A DNA stretch of 64,000 nt from Vibrio rumoiensis (GTDB lineage: Bacteria; Pseudomonadota; Gammaproteobacteria; Enterobacterales; Vibrionaceae): assembly GCF_002218045.2 (NCBI RefSeq), contig NZ_AP018685.1:1922001-1986000 (forward strand). Direction: 5' to 3'. Positions 8,216-17,010 of the stretch are shown piece by piece (within the stretch, counting starts at the first letter, position 1; each line of letters begins with the position of its first letter). Made by a program: the position numbers and the translations under genes. The notes under the pieces were generated by a model. The model saw only the letters and a list, made by a program, of their open reading frames with translations, did not search any database and was not told the origin of the DNA.

Positions 8216-8965
8216 TCACTCCGATTCAGGCTCACAACGCCATAAACAAGTCCCTTTTTTAGCAAAGAGATCCAAACGTTCTTCATGCTGTTGCAACTCT
8301 TCGTCCGTCGCTCTCAGCACTTTCAAAGCCTTACGTCCCGTCACTCGCTTAATAGTTTCACCAACACCACCATCTTTTGACTGACCGGCATTAAACTGCA
8401 TAGCGGTTTGGCCACCGGTCATTAATAGATAAACGTCGGCTAGAATTTCTGCATCGAGCAAAGCGCCGTGCAAAGTACGATGGGAGTTATCTATGCCATA
8501 GCGATCACATAAAATATCTAGGTTATTTCGTTTACCGGGGAAGATTTTTTTGGCCATCGCCAAGGTATCGGTAATTTTACAAATCTGCGATGTTTTTACG
8601 TCTTGATTCGCCAGTTCGAACTCATAATCCATAAAGCTCACATCAAAGGGCGCATTATGAGCCACCAGCTCAGCACCTTTGATAAACTCTAAAAATTCTT
8701 GGTGAACTTGCTTATATTCAGGCTTATCAACTAAAAACTCATCGGTAATACCATGTACTGCAATCGCTTCAGGATCGATATCACGGTCAGGCTTAATATA
8801 GACATGAAAATGTTTACCGGTCAGTTTGCGATTAACAATTTCCACCGCACCAATCTCAATGATTCGATGCCCCATATACACTGGGCCACCTTCTCGGTTC
8901 ATACCCGTGGTTTCGGTATCAAGAACAATGATGCGATCATAAGAAACATTAGTGCTGGTATTCAT
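8216..8965 (-). CDS. dnaQ: DNA polymerase III epsilon subunit (3'-5' proofreading exonuclease)
   Basis: Proofreader of the replicative polymerase; partner of DnaE, encoded at 17011-20490. The 249 residues are close to the usual 243. The DEDDh exonuclease motifs are intact: IVLDTETTG near residue 13, HNAPFDVSFMDYE, and H-GALLDAEILADVYL near 165. The C-terminal 60 residues correspond to the DnaE-binding tail. It is divergent from rnhA with only 68 bases between the starts, the arrangement known from enterobacteria and vibrios. Confidence 0.97.
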   Translation of the reverse strand: MNTSTNVSYDRIIVLDTETTGMNREGGPVYMGHRIIEIGAVEIVNRKLTGKHFHVYIKPDRDIDPEAIAVHGITDEFLVDKPEYKQVHQEFLEFIKGAELVAHNAPFDVSFMDYEFELANQDVKTSQICKITDTLAMAKKIFPGKRNNLDILCDRYGIDNSHRTLHGALLDAEILADVYLLMTGGQTAMQFNAGQSKDGGVGETIKRVTGRKALKVLRATDEELQQHEERLDLFAKKGTCLWRCEPESE

Positions 8966-9033
8966 AATAAACTCTTGTCAGACTAGCCGTATTAATGACT
9001 GGTTATTCCAATATGGACTCATAGTATCAAATC

Positions 9034-9495
9034 ATGACGAAACACGTAGAAATTTTCACAGATGGTTCTTGTTTAGGTAACCCTGGCCCGGGCGGTTATG
9101 GCATTGTATTGCGCTATAAAGGTAAAGAAAAATACCTATCTGAAGGCTATACCATGACCACCAATAACCGCATGGAAATGATGGCCGCCGTTGTTGCCTT
9201 AAAAGCACTCACTGAGCCTTGCCAAGTAACCTTAACCACTGACAGCCAATATGTTCGTCAGGGTATCACCCAATGGATCCACGGTTGGAAAAAGAAGAAT
9301 TGGCAAACGTCCGCTAAAAAGCCGGTGAAAAATGTCGATTTATGGAAAGCACTCGATGAAGAAACCGCTCGTCACCAAGTCGAGTGGAAATGGGTAAAAG
9401 GCCATGCTGGACATAGAGAGAATGAAATTTGTGATGACTTAGCCCGCGCAGCGGCGGAATCTCCAACTCAAGAAGATAAAGGCTTTGAAGGCTAA
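9034..9495 (+). CDS. rnhA: ribonuclease HI
   Basis: Degrades the RNA strand of RNA:DNA hybrids (primers, R-loops). The 153 residues are typical. The carboxylate catalytic set is visible: FTDGSCLGNPGPGG near residue 8, NNRMEMMAAV near 45, TTDSQYV near 70, and GHAGHRENEICDDLA near 125. The basic handle region WKKKNWQTSAKKPVKN is also present. It is divergent from dnaQ and convergent with yafS, from which it is separated by only nine bases. Confidence 0.98.
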   Translation: MTKHVEIFTDGSCLGNPGPGGYGIVLRYKGKEKYLSEGYTMTTNNRMEMMAAVVALKALTEPCQVTLTTDSQYVRQGITQWIHGWKKKNWQTSAKKPVKNVDLWKALDEETARHQVEWKWVKGHAGHRENEICDDLARAAAESPTQEDKGFEG

Positions 9496-9504
9496 CCTCT
9501 TCGG

Positions 9505-10260
9505 TTACATTTTATCATTTTTCATTTTAGGTGACGCTTGTTTATTAAATCCTACACTGGCAGGTGAGAAGCGGCGTCGCTTAACTTTCCAGTGAGGTTT
9601 AATCGGTTTTAGTGGGTACATGCGTTTTTTAGCCACAATAAAATACACACTACCGAATGTCGATGCACAAGAGCCGAGGCCGTGCTCTAACCAAGTCGTG
9701 ACCGCTTTGCCTTTGCGCACAGGAAACAGAGCATAAGTATCACAATGAACCACTTCATAATTGAGTAAGCCCAACCAATCTTTAATTCGATACGGGGTGA
9801 ACATCCGGCCACTCCAAGGCAGATTATTTTTACGCCAAGGTAATAAACTCGCCATTCCCGTTAAACTGATAGGATTAAAGCCCGTTAGAATGATATGCCC
9901 GTCATCGATAATTATTCTATCAATCTCTCGCAACAAGCGATGAGGATCGCTACAATAGTCTAGCTGATGGCAAACCAATGCCGCATCGATGCTTTTTTCA
10001 ACAAACGGCAAATCATAAGCATCAGCAATGACGGAATGAAGCGGATTCGTAATATCGACATTCACTTGGTGCTTGATATTGCAATTATGCGTGGTCAATT
10101 CACAACTTAAGCCACCTAGTTTTAACATGTGATAACCAAATAGCTTAGGGCACCATTCATCAAGGCGAGTCTGAATCGATTCTACGACCCACTCACCATT
10201 TTTTAGCTGCTGCCAAGAATGAGGTTGCTCGAAAGACTTTTGAATACGTGCTGGCTTCAT
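9505..10260 (-). CDS. yafS: class I SAM-dependent methyltransferase (YafS-like)
   Basis: 251 residues with a methyltransferase type 11 core: an acidic segment ADAYDLPFVEKSIDAALVCHQLDYCSD after the first strands, then RLLREIDRIIIDDGHIILTGFNP. The glycine-rich first motif is weak (FGYHMLKLGGL), which is usual for this subfamily. Position between rnhA and gloB matches E. coli yafS. The substrate is unknown to me. Its ATG lies seven bases from the end of an ERIC element, and the only Shine-Dalgarno-like bases (TTTGGGTA on the minus strand) belong to that element's terminus. Confidence 0.88.
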   Translation of the reverse strand: MKPARIQKSFEQPHSWQQLKNGEWVVESIQTRLDEWCPKLFGYHMLKLGGLSCELTTHNCNIKHQVNVDITNPLHSVIADAYDLPFVEKSIDAALVCHQLDYCSDPHRLLREIDRIIIDDGHIILTGFNPISLTGMASLLPWRKNNLPWSGRMFTPYRIKDWLGLLNYEVVHCDTYALFPVRKGKAVTTWLEHGLGSCASTFGSVYFIVAKKRMYPLKPIKPHWKVKRRRFSPASVGFNKQASPKMKNDKM

Positions 10261-10266
10261 AGATTT

Positions 10267-10392
10267 TACCCAAAGTAATTGGAATTGCAGCTAGGCGACA
10301 AGTGAATGAGGCCCCATGAGCATAGTTCGCCTATTCGATTGGGGCGAATGAACGCCGTCAACAAAGCTGTAACTTCAAGTGCGAAGGGTATA
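10267..10392. repeat. ERIC element (about 126 bases) in the yafS-gloB gap
   Basis: Ends are ACCCAAAGTAATTGGAATTG and, inverted, AACTTCAAGTGCGAAGGGTA. The centre has GTGAATGAGGCCCCATGAGC then ATTGGGGCGAATGAACG, the layout of enterobacterial repetitive intergenic consensus units (GTGAATCCCCAGGAGC / GACTGGGGTGAGCG, ending CTTGAAG..GGGTATA). Length fits the standard 127-base form. A second copy is at 20588-20711. Confidence 0.85.
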
Positions 10393-10426
10393 GATATCTC
10401 TTCGCAGTCCGGATTGGAGATCCACA

Positions 10427-11209
10427 ATGTTAACTGATAAAAACAATTCAAGCTTAACGGTCAAAAGCATACCTGCATTTAACGATAATTACATCTGGCT
10501 GATTCAAAATAATAGTCCGTCTTGTGCCCTAGTCGATCCGGGTGAAGCAGCGCCAGTTTTAGAACGCTTAAAACAAAATAACTTAGATCTAGAACTCATC
10601 CTAATTACACATCATCATCCTGATCATGTCGGCGGGGTGGCAGAGTTATTACGCCACTATCCGAAAGCCCAAGTCATCGGTCCAAGCAATGATCCTGTCA
10701 TGATGTTGACGCATTCCGTACAAGGTGGTGACCAAATCGATCTGTTTGGAGAAACCTTTTTAGTATTAGATGTCCCTGGGCACACCAATGGTCACATTGC
10801 TTACGTTGGTGACGGTAAACTATTTTGTGGTGACGTCCTTTTTTCTGCGGGTTGTGGGCGTGTATTTGAAGGCACTTATGAGCAAATGTTTGAGTCTCTA
10901 CAAAAACTCGCTTCTCTCCCCCAAGAAACCGAAGTGTATTGTGCACATGAATATACATCTTCTAACCTTTCTTTTGCTCTCGCAGTAGAACCCGATAATC
11001 AATTACTGCATAACTATCGTGATGAAGTGAACCGACTCCGAGCACAGGAAAAACCAACGATTCCGACGACTATTCGCCAAGAAAAATGGATCAATCCGTT
11101 TTTGCGTTGTCAAGAACCTAGCGTAATGAAAGCGGTATCAGCACGAACAGATGAATTAACAGAACTCTCTGTCTTTTCCGCTTTACGGGAATGGAAAAAT
11201 GAATTTTAG
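10427..11209 (+). CDS. gloB: hydroxyacylglutathione hydrolase (glyoxalase II)
   Basis: Hydrolyses S-D-lactoylglutathione to D-lactate and glutathione, the second step of methylglyoxal detoxification. 260 residues; metallo-beta-lactamase fold with the binuclear metal motif THHHPDHVGG near residue 61, VPGHTNGH near 117, FCGDVLFSAGCGRVFEGT near 135 and CAHEYTSSNL near 175. The start at 10427 has GGATTGGAGA before it. The first ten residues are longer than in E. coli, where the protein starts close to SIPAFNDNYIW. It is divergent from yafS with an ERIC element in the shared promoter region. Confidence 0.97.
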   Translation: MLTDKNNSSLTVKSIPAFNDNYIWLIQNNSPSCALVDPGEAAPVLERLKQNNLDLELILITHHHPDHVGGVAELLRHYPKAQVIGPSNDPVMMLTHSVQGGDQIDLFGETFLVLDVPGHTNGHIAYVGDGKLFCGDVLFSAGCGRVFEGTYEQMFESLQKLASLPQETEVYCAHEYTSSNLSFALAVEPDNQLLHNYRDEVNRLRAQEKPTIPTTIRQEKWINPFLRCQEPSVMKAVSARTDELTELSVFSALREWKNEF

Positions 11210-11225
11210 AGGTTAACGCCTCTAA
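11206..11225 (+). terminator. possible weak terminator overlapping the gloB stop
   Basis: TTAGAGG and CCTCTAA form a 7-base-pair stem around TTAACG; the left arm overlaps the stop codon (11207-11209). A T-rich stretch with T6 follows from 11226. The stem is short and termination would be partial. Confidence 0.5.
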
Positions 11226-11236
11226 TTTGTCTTTTT

Positions 11237-11373
11237 TACCGCTCTTAACTAAAATATTTTGTTACTTTTTTTTAAGAGCAGTAAACCGCTGCTAAATTAA
11301 TCAATTTGTTCATAATTTTACCTAAAACCCCATTTAAACCGATACATTTTGTAAGGTTTTATTGGGTTTTAGG
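11237..11373 (+). promoter_or_regulatory. two inverted repeats upstream of mltD
   Basis: TACCGCTCTTAA (11237-11248) pairs with TTAAGAGCAGTA (11272-11283), 11 of 12. CCTAAAACCCC (11321-11331) pairs with TGGGTTTTAGG (11363-11373), 10 of 11. Both lie in the 233-base gap between gloB and mltD. They could be regulator sites or leader hairpins; neither matches a motif I know. Confidence 0.45.
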
Positions 11374-11442
11374 GCAATTCTCACTTGCTACTTATTCATA
11401 AACCCAAGTATCATTTGCAGCCGTTTTTTAGAGGTTGTTTTA

Positions 11443-12990
11443 ATGAATTCAAAATACATTTGGGCTATGGCATTACTATTAGTAGGCTGTCAAAGCACGC
11501 CGACATCCACCGTTCAACAGACCGATGCGCCGGAAAAAGCTAGCCAAACTGTAATGGTTGAATCATCGAAACCCGTTCAAAAACCCGTCAAGTTGACACC
11601 TCAACAACAGCAAGATTTATGGCAACGTATTGCTATGCAATTTAAGCTGCCAATTTCTGATGATCCGAGTATTGAATACTACCGGAAATGGTACCTAAAA
11701 CATCCTGACCATTTGAAAACCGTTTCTCAGCGCGCCGAGCCATTCTTATATCTCATCACAACAAAAATTGAAGATCGCGGTTTACCGCTAGAGCTTGCGC
11801 TATTACCCGTTGTAGAAAGCGCGTTTGACCCTTTTGCCTACTCATATGGTAGTGCGGCAGGTTTGTGGCAATTTGTCCCCGTCACCGCTGACCGATTTGG
11901 CTTAGAGCGAAATTACTGGTATGACGGACGACGCGATGTCAACGCCGCTACCGATGCCGCTCTAGAGTACATGACGTACCTAGGTGATCGCTTTGATGGT
12001 GACTGGGAAAATGCAATAGCTGCCTATAACAGTGGTGGTGGCCGTGTATCAAGCGCAATCCGAAAAAATAAAAAACTCGGTAAACCGACCGATTTCTTTT
12101 CTTTAGACTTACCGAAAGAAACGCGTGGCTACGTACCTAAACTGCTAGGGTTAGCGGACATACTTGCTAACCAAAAAGAATATGGCATTGATATTCCATC
12201 CATACCGAATAAACCTGTATTGGCTCAAGTTGATCCTAAAGAGCAGCTCGACCTTGCCATTGCCGCTCAATACGCAGGGATCTCTGTAAAAGAATTACAA
12301 AGCTACAATCCAGCATTTAACCAATGGGCAACCTCACCAACTGGCCCTTACGCTTTCTTAGTCCCGTTAGACAGCGTGGATCGCTTTAATGAACAAGCAA
12401 AAAAAAATCGCGGTAAAGGTATTAAGCTGATTCGTTATAAAGTAAAACCAGGTGATAGCTTAAGTGTCATTGCACAAAACAACCAAACCACCACCAAAGT
12501 AATTCAAACGGCGAACAACATGGACGATGTAAATATCCGCGTTGGCCAATATTTGATGGTGCCGCGCTCCACACGAAATAATAAACAATACGCCTTAAGT
12601 GCAACCAATCGATTAGCGAAAATTCAATCGACTTCACGTGGCCAATTAAAGTCCGAATACAAAGTGAAAAATGGGGATAACTTCTGGATTATTGCTAAAC
12701 AAAATAACGTATCTGTTCAGTCACTAGCAAAGTGGAATGGGATGGCACCAAAAGATACATTACGTGTCGGTCAAAAATTGGTGATCTGGAAAGAAAATAA
12801 AACCGGTGCTGTGGTTCGCACCGTTTTCTATAACGTTCGTTCAGGTGACACCGTGGGGAGTATTGCACAAAAATTTAAAGTCCAAACTCACCAAGTACTC
12901 GCTTGGAATGGTTTAGATAAACAAGACTACCTAAAGCCAGGTCAAAAATTAAAGCTTTACGTTGATGTAACTAAAGTAGGTAGTGCTTAA
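11443..12990 (+). CDS. mltD: membrane-bound lytic murein transglycosylase D, lipoprotein
   Basis: Cleaves the glycan strands of peptidoglycan. 515 residues from the ATG at 11443 (GAGG at 11431-11434). An upstream in-frame start at 11362 would hide the signal sequence and is rejected. The lipobox LLVGC puts the lipidated cysteine at residue 16. The SLT catalytic domain spans about residues 90-240, with the catalytic glutamate in LLPVVESAFDP near 125 and AAGLWQFVP following. Three LysM repeats follow (about 330-374, 405-450, 461-508), each starting Y-x-V-x-x-G-D. Next to gloB and yafD as in E. coli. It ends before a bidirectional terminator. Confidence 0.96.
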   Translation: MNSKYIWAMALLLVGCQSTPTSTVQQTDAPEKASQTVMVESSKPVQKPVKLTPQQQQDLWQRIAMQFKLPISDDPSIEYYRKWYLKHPDHLKTVSQRAEPFLYLITTKIEDRGLPLELALLPVVESAFDPFAYSYGSAAGLWQFVPVTADRFGLERNYWYDGRRDVNAATDAALEYMTYLGDRFDGDWENAIAAYNSGGGRVSSAIRKNKKLGKPTDFFSLDLPKETRGYVPKLLGLADILANQKEYGIDIPSIPNKPVLAQVDPKEQLDLAIAAQYAGISVKELQSYNPAFNQWATSPTGPYAFLVPLDSVDRFNEQAKKNRGKGIKLIRYKVKPGDSLSVIAQNNQTTTKVIQTANNMDDVNIRVGQYLMVPRSTRNNKQYALSATNRLAKIQSTSRGQLKSEYKVKNGDNFWIIAKQNNVSVQSLAKWNGMAPKDTLRVGQKLVIWKENKTGAVVRTVFYNVRSGDTVGSIAQKFKVQTHQVLAWNGLDKQDYLKPGQKLKLYVDVTKVGSA

Positions 12991-13023
12991 GGACTTAACC
13001 CCCGACGCTTACATAATAAGAAA

Positions 13024-13058
13024 AAAGAAAGCCTCGTTAATTCGAGGCTTTCTTTTTA
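13024..13058. terminator. bidirectional terminator between mltD and yafD
   Basis: AAAGAAAGCCTCG (13024-13036) pairs with CGAGGCTTTCTTT (13043-13055) around a 6-base loop, with A and T runs on the two sides. Confidence 0.92.
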
Positions 13059-13084
13059 TGGCTTAAAAGCACCGAGTTGAATGA

Positions 13085-13936
13085 CTATTTAATCAACTCA
13101 AAGCTCACTAACATTGGATTATGATCAGAAGCGATTGTAACGGGTGATATCGCCATTTTTAGGTTTAAATCACGATAGAAGACATGGTCGAAAGCCAAAT
13201 CATTAATAAATAACCGGCGATGATCTGGTTTAAATTCAACTTCTTTCATTTGTAAAGCTTGCATAATTTGACGCAATTCTTTTAGCCTAGCTTCACTCCA
13301 AGTATTAAAATCTCCCGCAATAAGTAACGGTCCTTGATGCTTATCAACGGCTTCTTTTAACCGTTCAACTTGCTGCGTAAACTCAACTGTTCCAATCGTA
13401 AAGTTAATCGCATGCACATTGATAACGACCAAATCTTGCCCGTTAGATAAGGAGTAACGAGCGTACAACGCCGATTTAGGTAACTGAATCCAAGGTTCAA
13501 CACTGGTATAGGCACACGCTCGATTTGGTAATTGAGCCGCTAGATTCACAACACCAGAACTGGTACCAAATACCTTAAATGCGTTGACGTAACTGGCTCC
13601 CCAAGATTGTTGATTAACCCATTGTTTAAATGGCTCAGTTAAACTCGCTTCTTGAAGTAGGATCAACTGTCTATTATCACTAAAGCGCTCCAGCGCTCCC
13701 TGCCAATCAGGATCCGCTTGCTTATGAATATTCCATACCAAAACATTCAGTCTGCCATTGATATCAATAGCAGATGTTTGATGTTCAGATTGATGACAGT
13801 ACCAATCCGATTGTGAACTCTGCTTATCAATTGAAATCAATTGCGGTTGATTAGGAATGGTAAAAATTGAATTAAAACTAATAACGCCAAGGGCGACAAT
13901 AGCTACTCCCCCCAACGACCAATGCTTCATTTTCAT
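13085..13936 (-). CDS. yafD: endonuclease/exonuclease/phosphatase family protein (YafD-like)
   Basis: 283 residues. An N-terminal hydrophobic segment (residues 5-25) anchors or exports it. The remaining domain is of the exonuclease III/DNase I/phosphatase fold: LNVLVWNIHKQ near 65, LILLQEAS near 92, INVHAINF near 173, LLIAGDFNTW near 207 and IASDHNPMLVSF at the C-terminus, so the metal and catalytic residues are all present. The substrate is not known. It lies next to mltD as in E. coli. It follows glnB on the same strand, but a terminator at 13960-13984 separates them. Confidence 0.88.
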   Translation of the reverse strand: MKMKHWSLGGVAIVALGVISFNSIFTIPNQPQLISIDKQSSQSDWYCHQSEHQTSAIDINGRLNVLVWNIHKQADPDWQGALERFSDNRQLILLQEASLTEPFKQWVNQQSWGASYVNAFKVFGTSSGVVNLAAQLPNRACAYTSVEPWIQLPKSALYARYSLSNGQDLVVINVHAINFTIGTVEFTQQVERLKEAVDKHQGPLLIAGDFNTWSEARLKELRQIMQALQMKEVEFKPDHRRLFINDLAFDHVFYRDLNLKMAISPVTIASDHNPMLVSFELIK

Positions 13937-13959
13937 CGAATAACTCTAATTTAATGGAT

Positions 13960-13984
13960 AAAAAAAGGAAGCATTCGCCTCCTT
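13960..13984 (-). terminator. intrinsic terminator of glnB
   Basis: On the minus strand GGAGGC-GAAT-GCTTCC is followed by seven T. It lies about 40 bases after the glnB stop. Confidence 0.75.
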
Positions 13985-14024
13985 AAGTACTTTACATTAA
14001 ACAGTGGTTACTATTGAAGTAAAC

Positions 14025-14363
14025 TTACACCGCTTCATCATCTTCTTCGCCGGTACGGATACGAATCACACGTTCGACTTCAGTGACAAAGATTTTTCCA
14101 TCACCAATTTTACCGGTTTGTGCGGTTTGCATAATGCAATCAATACACTCATCTACCACATCGTCAGAAACGACAATCTCAAGCTTCACTTTAGGTAGAA
14201 AGTCAACCATATACTCGGCACCACGATATAGTTCTGTGTGACCTTTCTGACGACCAAAACCTTTAACTTCCGATACTGTCATACCTGTAATGCCAACATC
14301 GGCTAATGCTTCACGTACATCATCAAGCTTAAATGGTTTGATGATTGCTTCAATTTTTTTCAT
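14025..14363 (-). CDS. glnB: nitrogen regulatory protein PII
   Basis: Trimeric signal protein that reports glutamine, 2-oxoglutarate and ATP status to NtrB and the adenylyltransferase. 112 residues, the exact family length. The T-loop RGAEYMVDFLPK contains Tyr51, the residue uridylylated by GlnD, which is encoded at 37145-39772 in this window. The TGKIGDGKIFV and VIRIRTGE nucleotide-binding segments are intact. No amtB gene is next to it, which favours GlnB over GlnK. It appears to be transcribed alone, ending at the terminator at 13960-13984. Confidence 0.96.
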   Translation of the reverse strand: MKKIEAIIKPFKLDDVREALADVGITGMTVSEVKGFGRQKGHTELYRGAEYMVDFLPKVKLEIVVSDDVVDECIDCIMQTAQTGKIGDGKIFVTEVERVIRIRTGEEDDEAV

Positions 14364-14453
14364 TGGTTCTTATCCCTAAAACACTCAAATTATTCAGAGT
14401 ATACCCCTCATCTAACATTGTGAAAAGATACAATCCTAGATGACTCTAATCCG

Positions 14454-15803
14454 TTATTTTTTATGCCAAATCAATTGGTAATCGGCACCACTGTAATCTT
14501 TGCACACACACAAACCTGCGGCTGCAATCAATTCCTTTCCATTCACTAAAAGAGGAATACGTTGTCGCTGCCAAACCGGTATTCCATATTCTTGCAGTAG
14601 TTTTTTTAATCCACGTCCATGTTGGCGCCCTTCAGGATGGGCATGAATACCCGTCGCGCTAAACTTGACGACTACTTGAGTATAGCCGACAGGAAGTGAC
14701 AGTGTTTGAATACTCAAAGCTTCTAAGCTTGCGATATTAAAACTCGTCTCATTAATGCAAGGTCTACATTCTAAACGCCCTAACCCGTCGGGCAAAATTA
14801 ATGGCTGAGTGATGTCCCAATCAAAAGTTAGATGGGCAATATCTGTCACTTGATTAAAAACCCAAAGCTTTTGTTGATGACGACCAATATGGGTTTTCCC
14901 ATAACAGAAAACAGGAGTAGCATCAGGTTGAGCTAAAGCCACATCTTGCCACATTTGTTTTAACTGCTTTTCACTCGGCATAGGAAAGTCTTGCTCTTGC
15001 AACCAAAGCCTTAATATCGCGCCTCTCGCGACGTCTGACTGTGCTTTTAATAAAGAAATGGATATTGCCCCATCTTGATCGCACATTTGCGTATAACGGT
15101 CATACAGAAGCTCTTTTAATAACGCTTCCTGCTGAGCACACAACGCCGCACTTCGAGATACGGTTTTTTCTATATTTGGCCAACGCTGCTTTAAAATAGG
15201 GACCACTTGATGACGAATAAAATTTCGGTCAAAACGCGTATCAAGATTACTCTCATCTTCTATCCAATCAAGTTGATGTTGCTTAGCATAAGCTGACATG
15301 TCAGAGCGAGCAGTATCCAACATAGGGCGTAATAAGCGTGCTGATTCAAACTCACCTTCCATTGCCATTGCAGATAAGCCTTTTGGGCCGCTGCCACGCT
15401 TTAGCGCGAGTAGAAAAGTTTCCAGTTGATCGCTTTGATGATGTGCCGTTAATAACACAGAACCATTATCAATATATTTGGATAATGCCGAATAACGAGC
15501 GGTTCTAGCGGCTTGCTCTAAACTAATACGATTACCTAACTCTAGTTTCACCCGCTCGGCCAAAAATGGTATTTCAGCCTGCCATGCCCACTGTTGACAA
15601 CGTGCTAACCAATGATCAGCATTGTCGCTTAATCCATGATGAACATGCACCGCTAAGTAATCATATTGCGGATAATCACGCTTAAATCGTGCGAGTAAAT
15701 GCAACAAGACCCGAGAATCAAGCCCACCACTTAGCGCCAACACCAAACGAGTTGACTCTCTGATATGGTTCAATAAACGCTGAACAAAGCCTTGATACAA
15801 CAT
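14454..15803 (-). CDS. tilS: tRNA(Ile)-lysidine synthase
   Basis: Modifies C34 of the AUA-reading tRNA-Ile to lysidine, changing both charging and decoding; essential. 449 residues in the proteobacterial three-domain form. The PP-loop LALSGGLDSRVLLHLL is near residue 22, HVHHGLSDNAD near 53, and LLTAHHQSDQLETFLLALKRGSGPKGL near 135. The C-terminal domain holds HPEGRQHGRGLKKLLQEYGIPVWQRQRIPLLV, its tRNA-binding region. It follows accA on the same strand after a weak terminator, as in other vibrios. Confidence 0.97.
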   Translation of the reverse strand: MLYQGFVQRLLNHIRESTRLVLALSGGLDSRVLLHLLARFKRDYPQYDYLAVHVHHGLSDNADHWLARCQQWAWQAEIPFLAERVKLELGNRISLEQAARTARYSALSKYIDNGSVLLTAHHQSDQLETFLLALKRGSGPKGLSAMAMEGEFESARLLRPMLDTARSDMSAYAKQHQLDWIEDESNLDTRFDRNFIRHQVVPILKQRWPNIEKTVSRSAALCAQQEALLKELLYDRYTQMCDQDGAISISLLKAQSDVARGAILRLWLQEQDFPMPSEKQLKQMWQDVALAQPDATPVFCYGKTHIGRHQQKLWVFNQVTDIAHLTFDWDITQPLILPDGLGRLECRPCINETSFNIASLEALSIQTLSLPVGYTQVVVKFSATGIHAHPEGRQHGRGLKKLLQEYGIPVWQRQRIPLLVNGKELIAAAGLCVCKDYSGADYQLIWHKK

Positions 15804-15827
15804 GTTAATCCCACTAAAAACAAAAGC

Positions 15828-15852
15828 AAAAAGCGAGCCTAAGCCCGCTTTA
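15828..15852 (-). terminator. possible terminator between accA and tilS
   Basis: On the minus strand AAAGCGGGC-TTAG-GCTCGCTTT is followed by a T-rich run. The stem has one mismatch. It lies between genes of the same direction, so it may only lower tilS expression. Confidence 0.6.
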
Positions 15853-15883
15853 CCATTTTAGTCATCGTTATCGCTAAACAAGT

Positions 15884-16843
15884 TTAGCAGTAACCGTAGC
15901 TCATTAGACGCTGGTAACGACGCTCCAAACGGTCATCATTATCTAATGCTTCAATTTCATCTAATTGTGCCAGCAACGTCGCCTTCATATTTTCAGCCGT
16001 AGTGACATAATCACGATGAGCGCCACCTAATGGCTCACTGATTACCGTATCAATCAGGCCGAGCTCTTTAAGACGAGGGGCAACTAAACCCATCGCTTCC
16101 GCAGCTTGCGGCGCTTTATCTGAATCACGCCATAAAATCGAAGCACAACCTTCTGGTGAGATAACAGAATACGTTGAGTATTGCAGCATGTTGACGTAAT
16201 CGCCAACACCGATAGCAAGTGCACCACCCGAACCGCCTTCACCAACAACATTACAAATAACCGGTACTTTCAAACCTGACATCACTTTTAAGTTGCGAGC
16301 AATCGCTTCTGATTGACCACGCTCTTCAGCGCCAACACCAGGATAAGCCCCCGCAGTATCAATAAAAGTAATCACAGGAATGTTAAAACGCTCTGCCATT
16401 TCCATTAAACGCAACGCTTTGCGGTAACCTTCAGGGCGAGGCATACCAAAATTACGACGTACTTTTTCTTTGGTCTCGCGACCTTTCTGATGACCAATCA
16501 CCATTACTGGACGGCCTTCAATACGAGCTAGCCCCCCAACAATCGCTTTATCATCAGCGTAAGCACGATCACCAGCAAGCTCATCAAACTCAGTGAAAAC
16601 ATGCTCAATATAATCGAGAGTGTATGGGCGTTTTGGGTGGCGAGCTAATTGAGCGACTTGCCATGCGCCTAAATCACTAAAGATCTTCTTCTTTAGCTCT
16701 AAAGATTTTGCTTCTAATTGATTAATTTCTTTTTCTAAATCAACCGATGCATCGCCACCGTGGCGTGAAACCTCACGTAGAGCTTCAATTTTAGCTTCAA
16801 GTTCAACAATAGGTTTTTCAAATTCAAGAGAATCTAGGCTCAT
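15884..16843 (-). CDS. accA: acetyl-CoA carboxylase carboxyltransferase subunit alpha
   Basis: With AccD, moves the carboxyl group from biotin to acetyl-CoA, making malonyl-CoA for fatty acid synthesis. 319 residues from the ATG at 16843; a TTG one codon upstream is also in frame but less likely. Marks: LEFEKPIVELEAKIEAL coiled start, GHQKGRETKEKVRRNFGMP, FIDTAGAYPGVGAEERGQ near 175, and GEGGSGGALAIGVGD near 205. It is downstream of dnaE, 167 bases away, in the conserved dnaE-accA-tilS order. No terminator was seen between dnaE and accA. Confidence 0.98.
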   Translation of the reverse strand: MSLDSLEFEKPIVELEAKIEALREVSRHGGDASVDLEKEINQLEAKSLELKKKIFSDLGAWQVAQLARHPKRPYTLDYIEHVFTEFDELAGDRAYADDKAIVGGLARIEGRPVMVIGHQKGRETKEKVRRNFGMPRPEGYRKALRLMEMAERFNIPVITFIDTAGAYPGVGAEERGQSEAIARNLKVMSGLKVPVICNVVGEGGSGGALAIGVGDYVNMLQYSTYSVISPEGCASILWRDSDKAPQAAEAMGLVAPRLKELGLIDTVISEPLGGAHRDYVTTAENMKATLLAQLDEIEALDNDDRLERRYQRLMSYGYC

Positions 16844-17010
16844 CAATGGATCCTTTATATCATTTTAATTCTTTCATCACTTTCAGGTATTGAACCATAA
16901 ACCGCGATAAAAAATATACAGAGCGTCACTGAAAATATTCAAAAAGAGCAAGTCAACCGAAGCAAACCATCCTTAATTTGAATAACAATGTGTTAATAAT
17001 GCCCTGTTCT

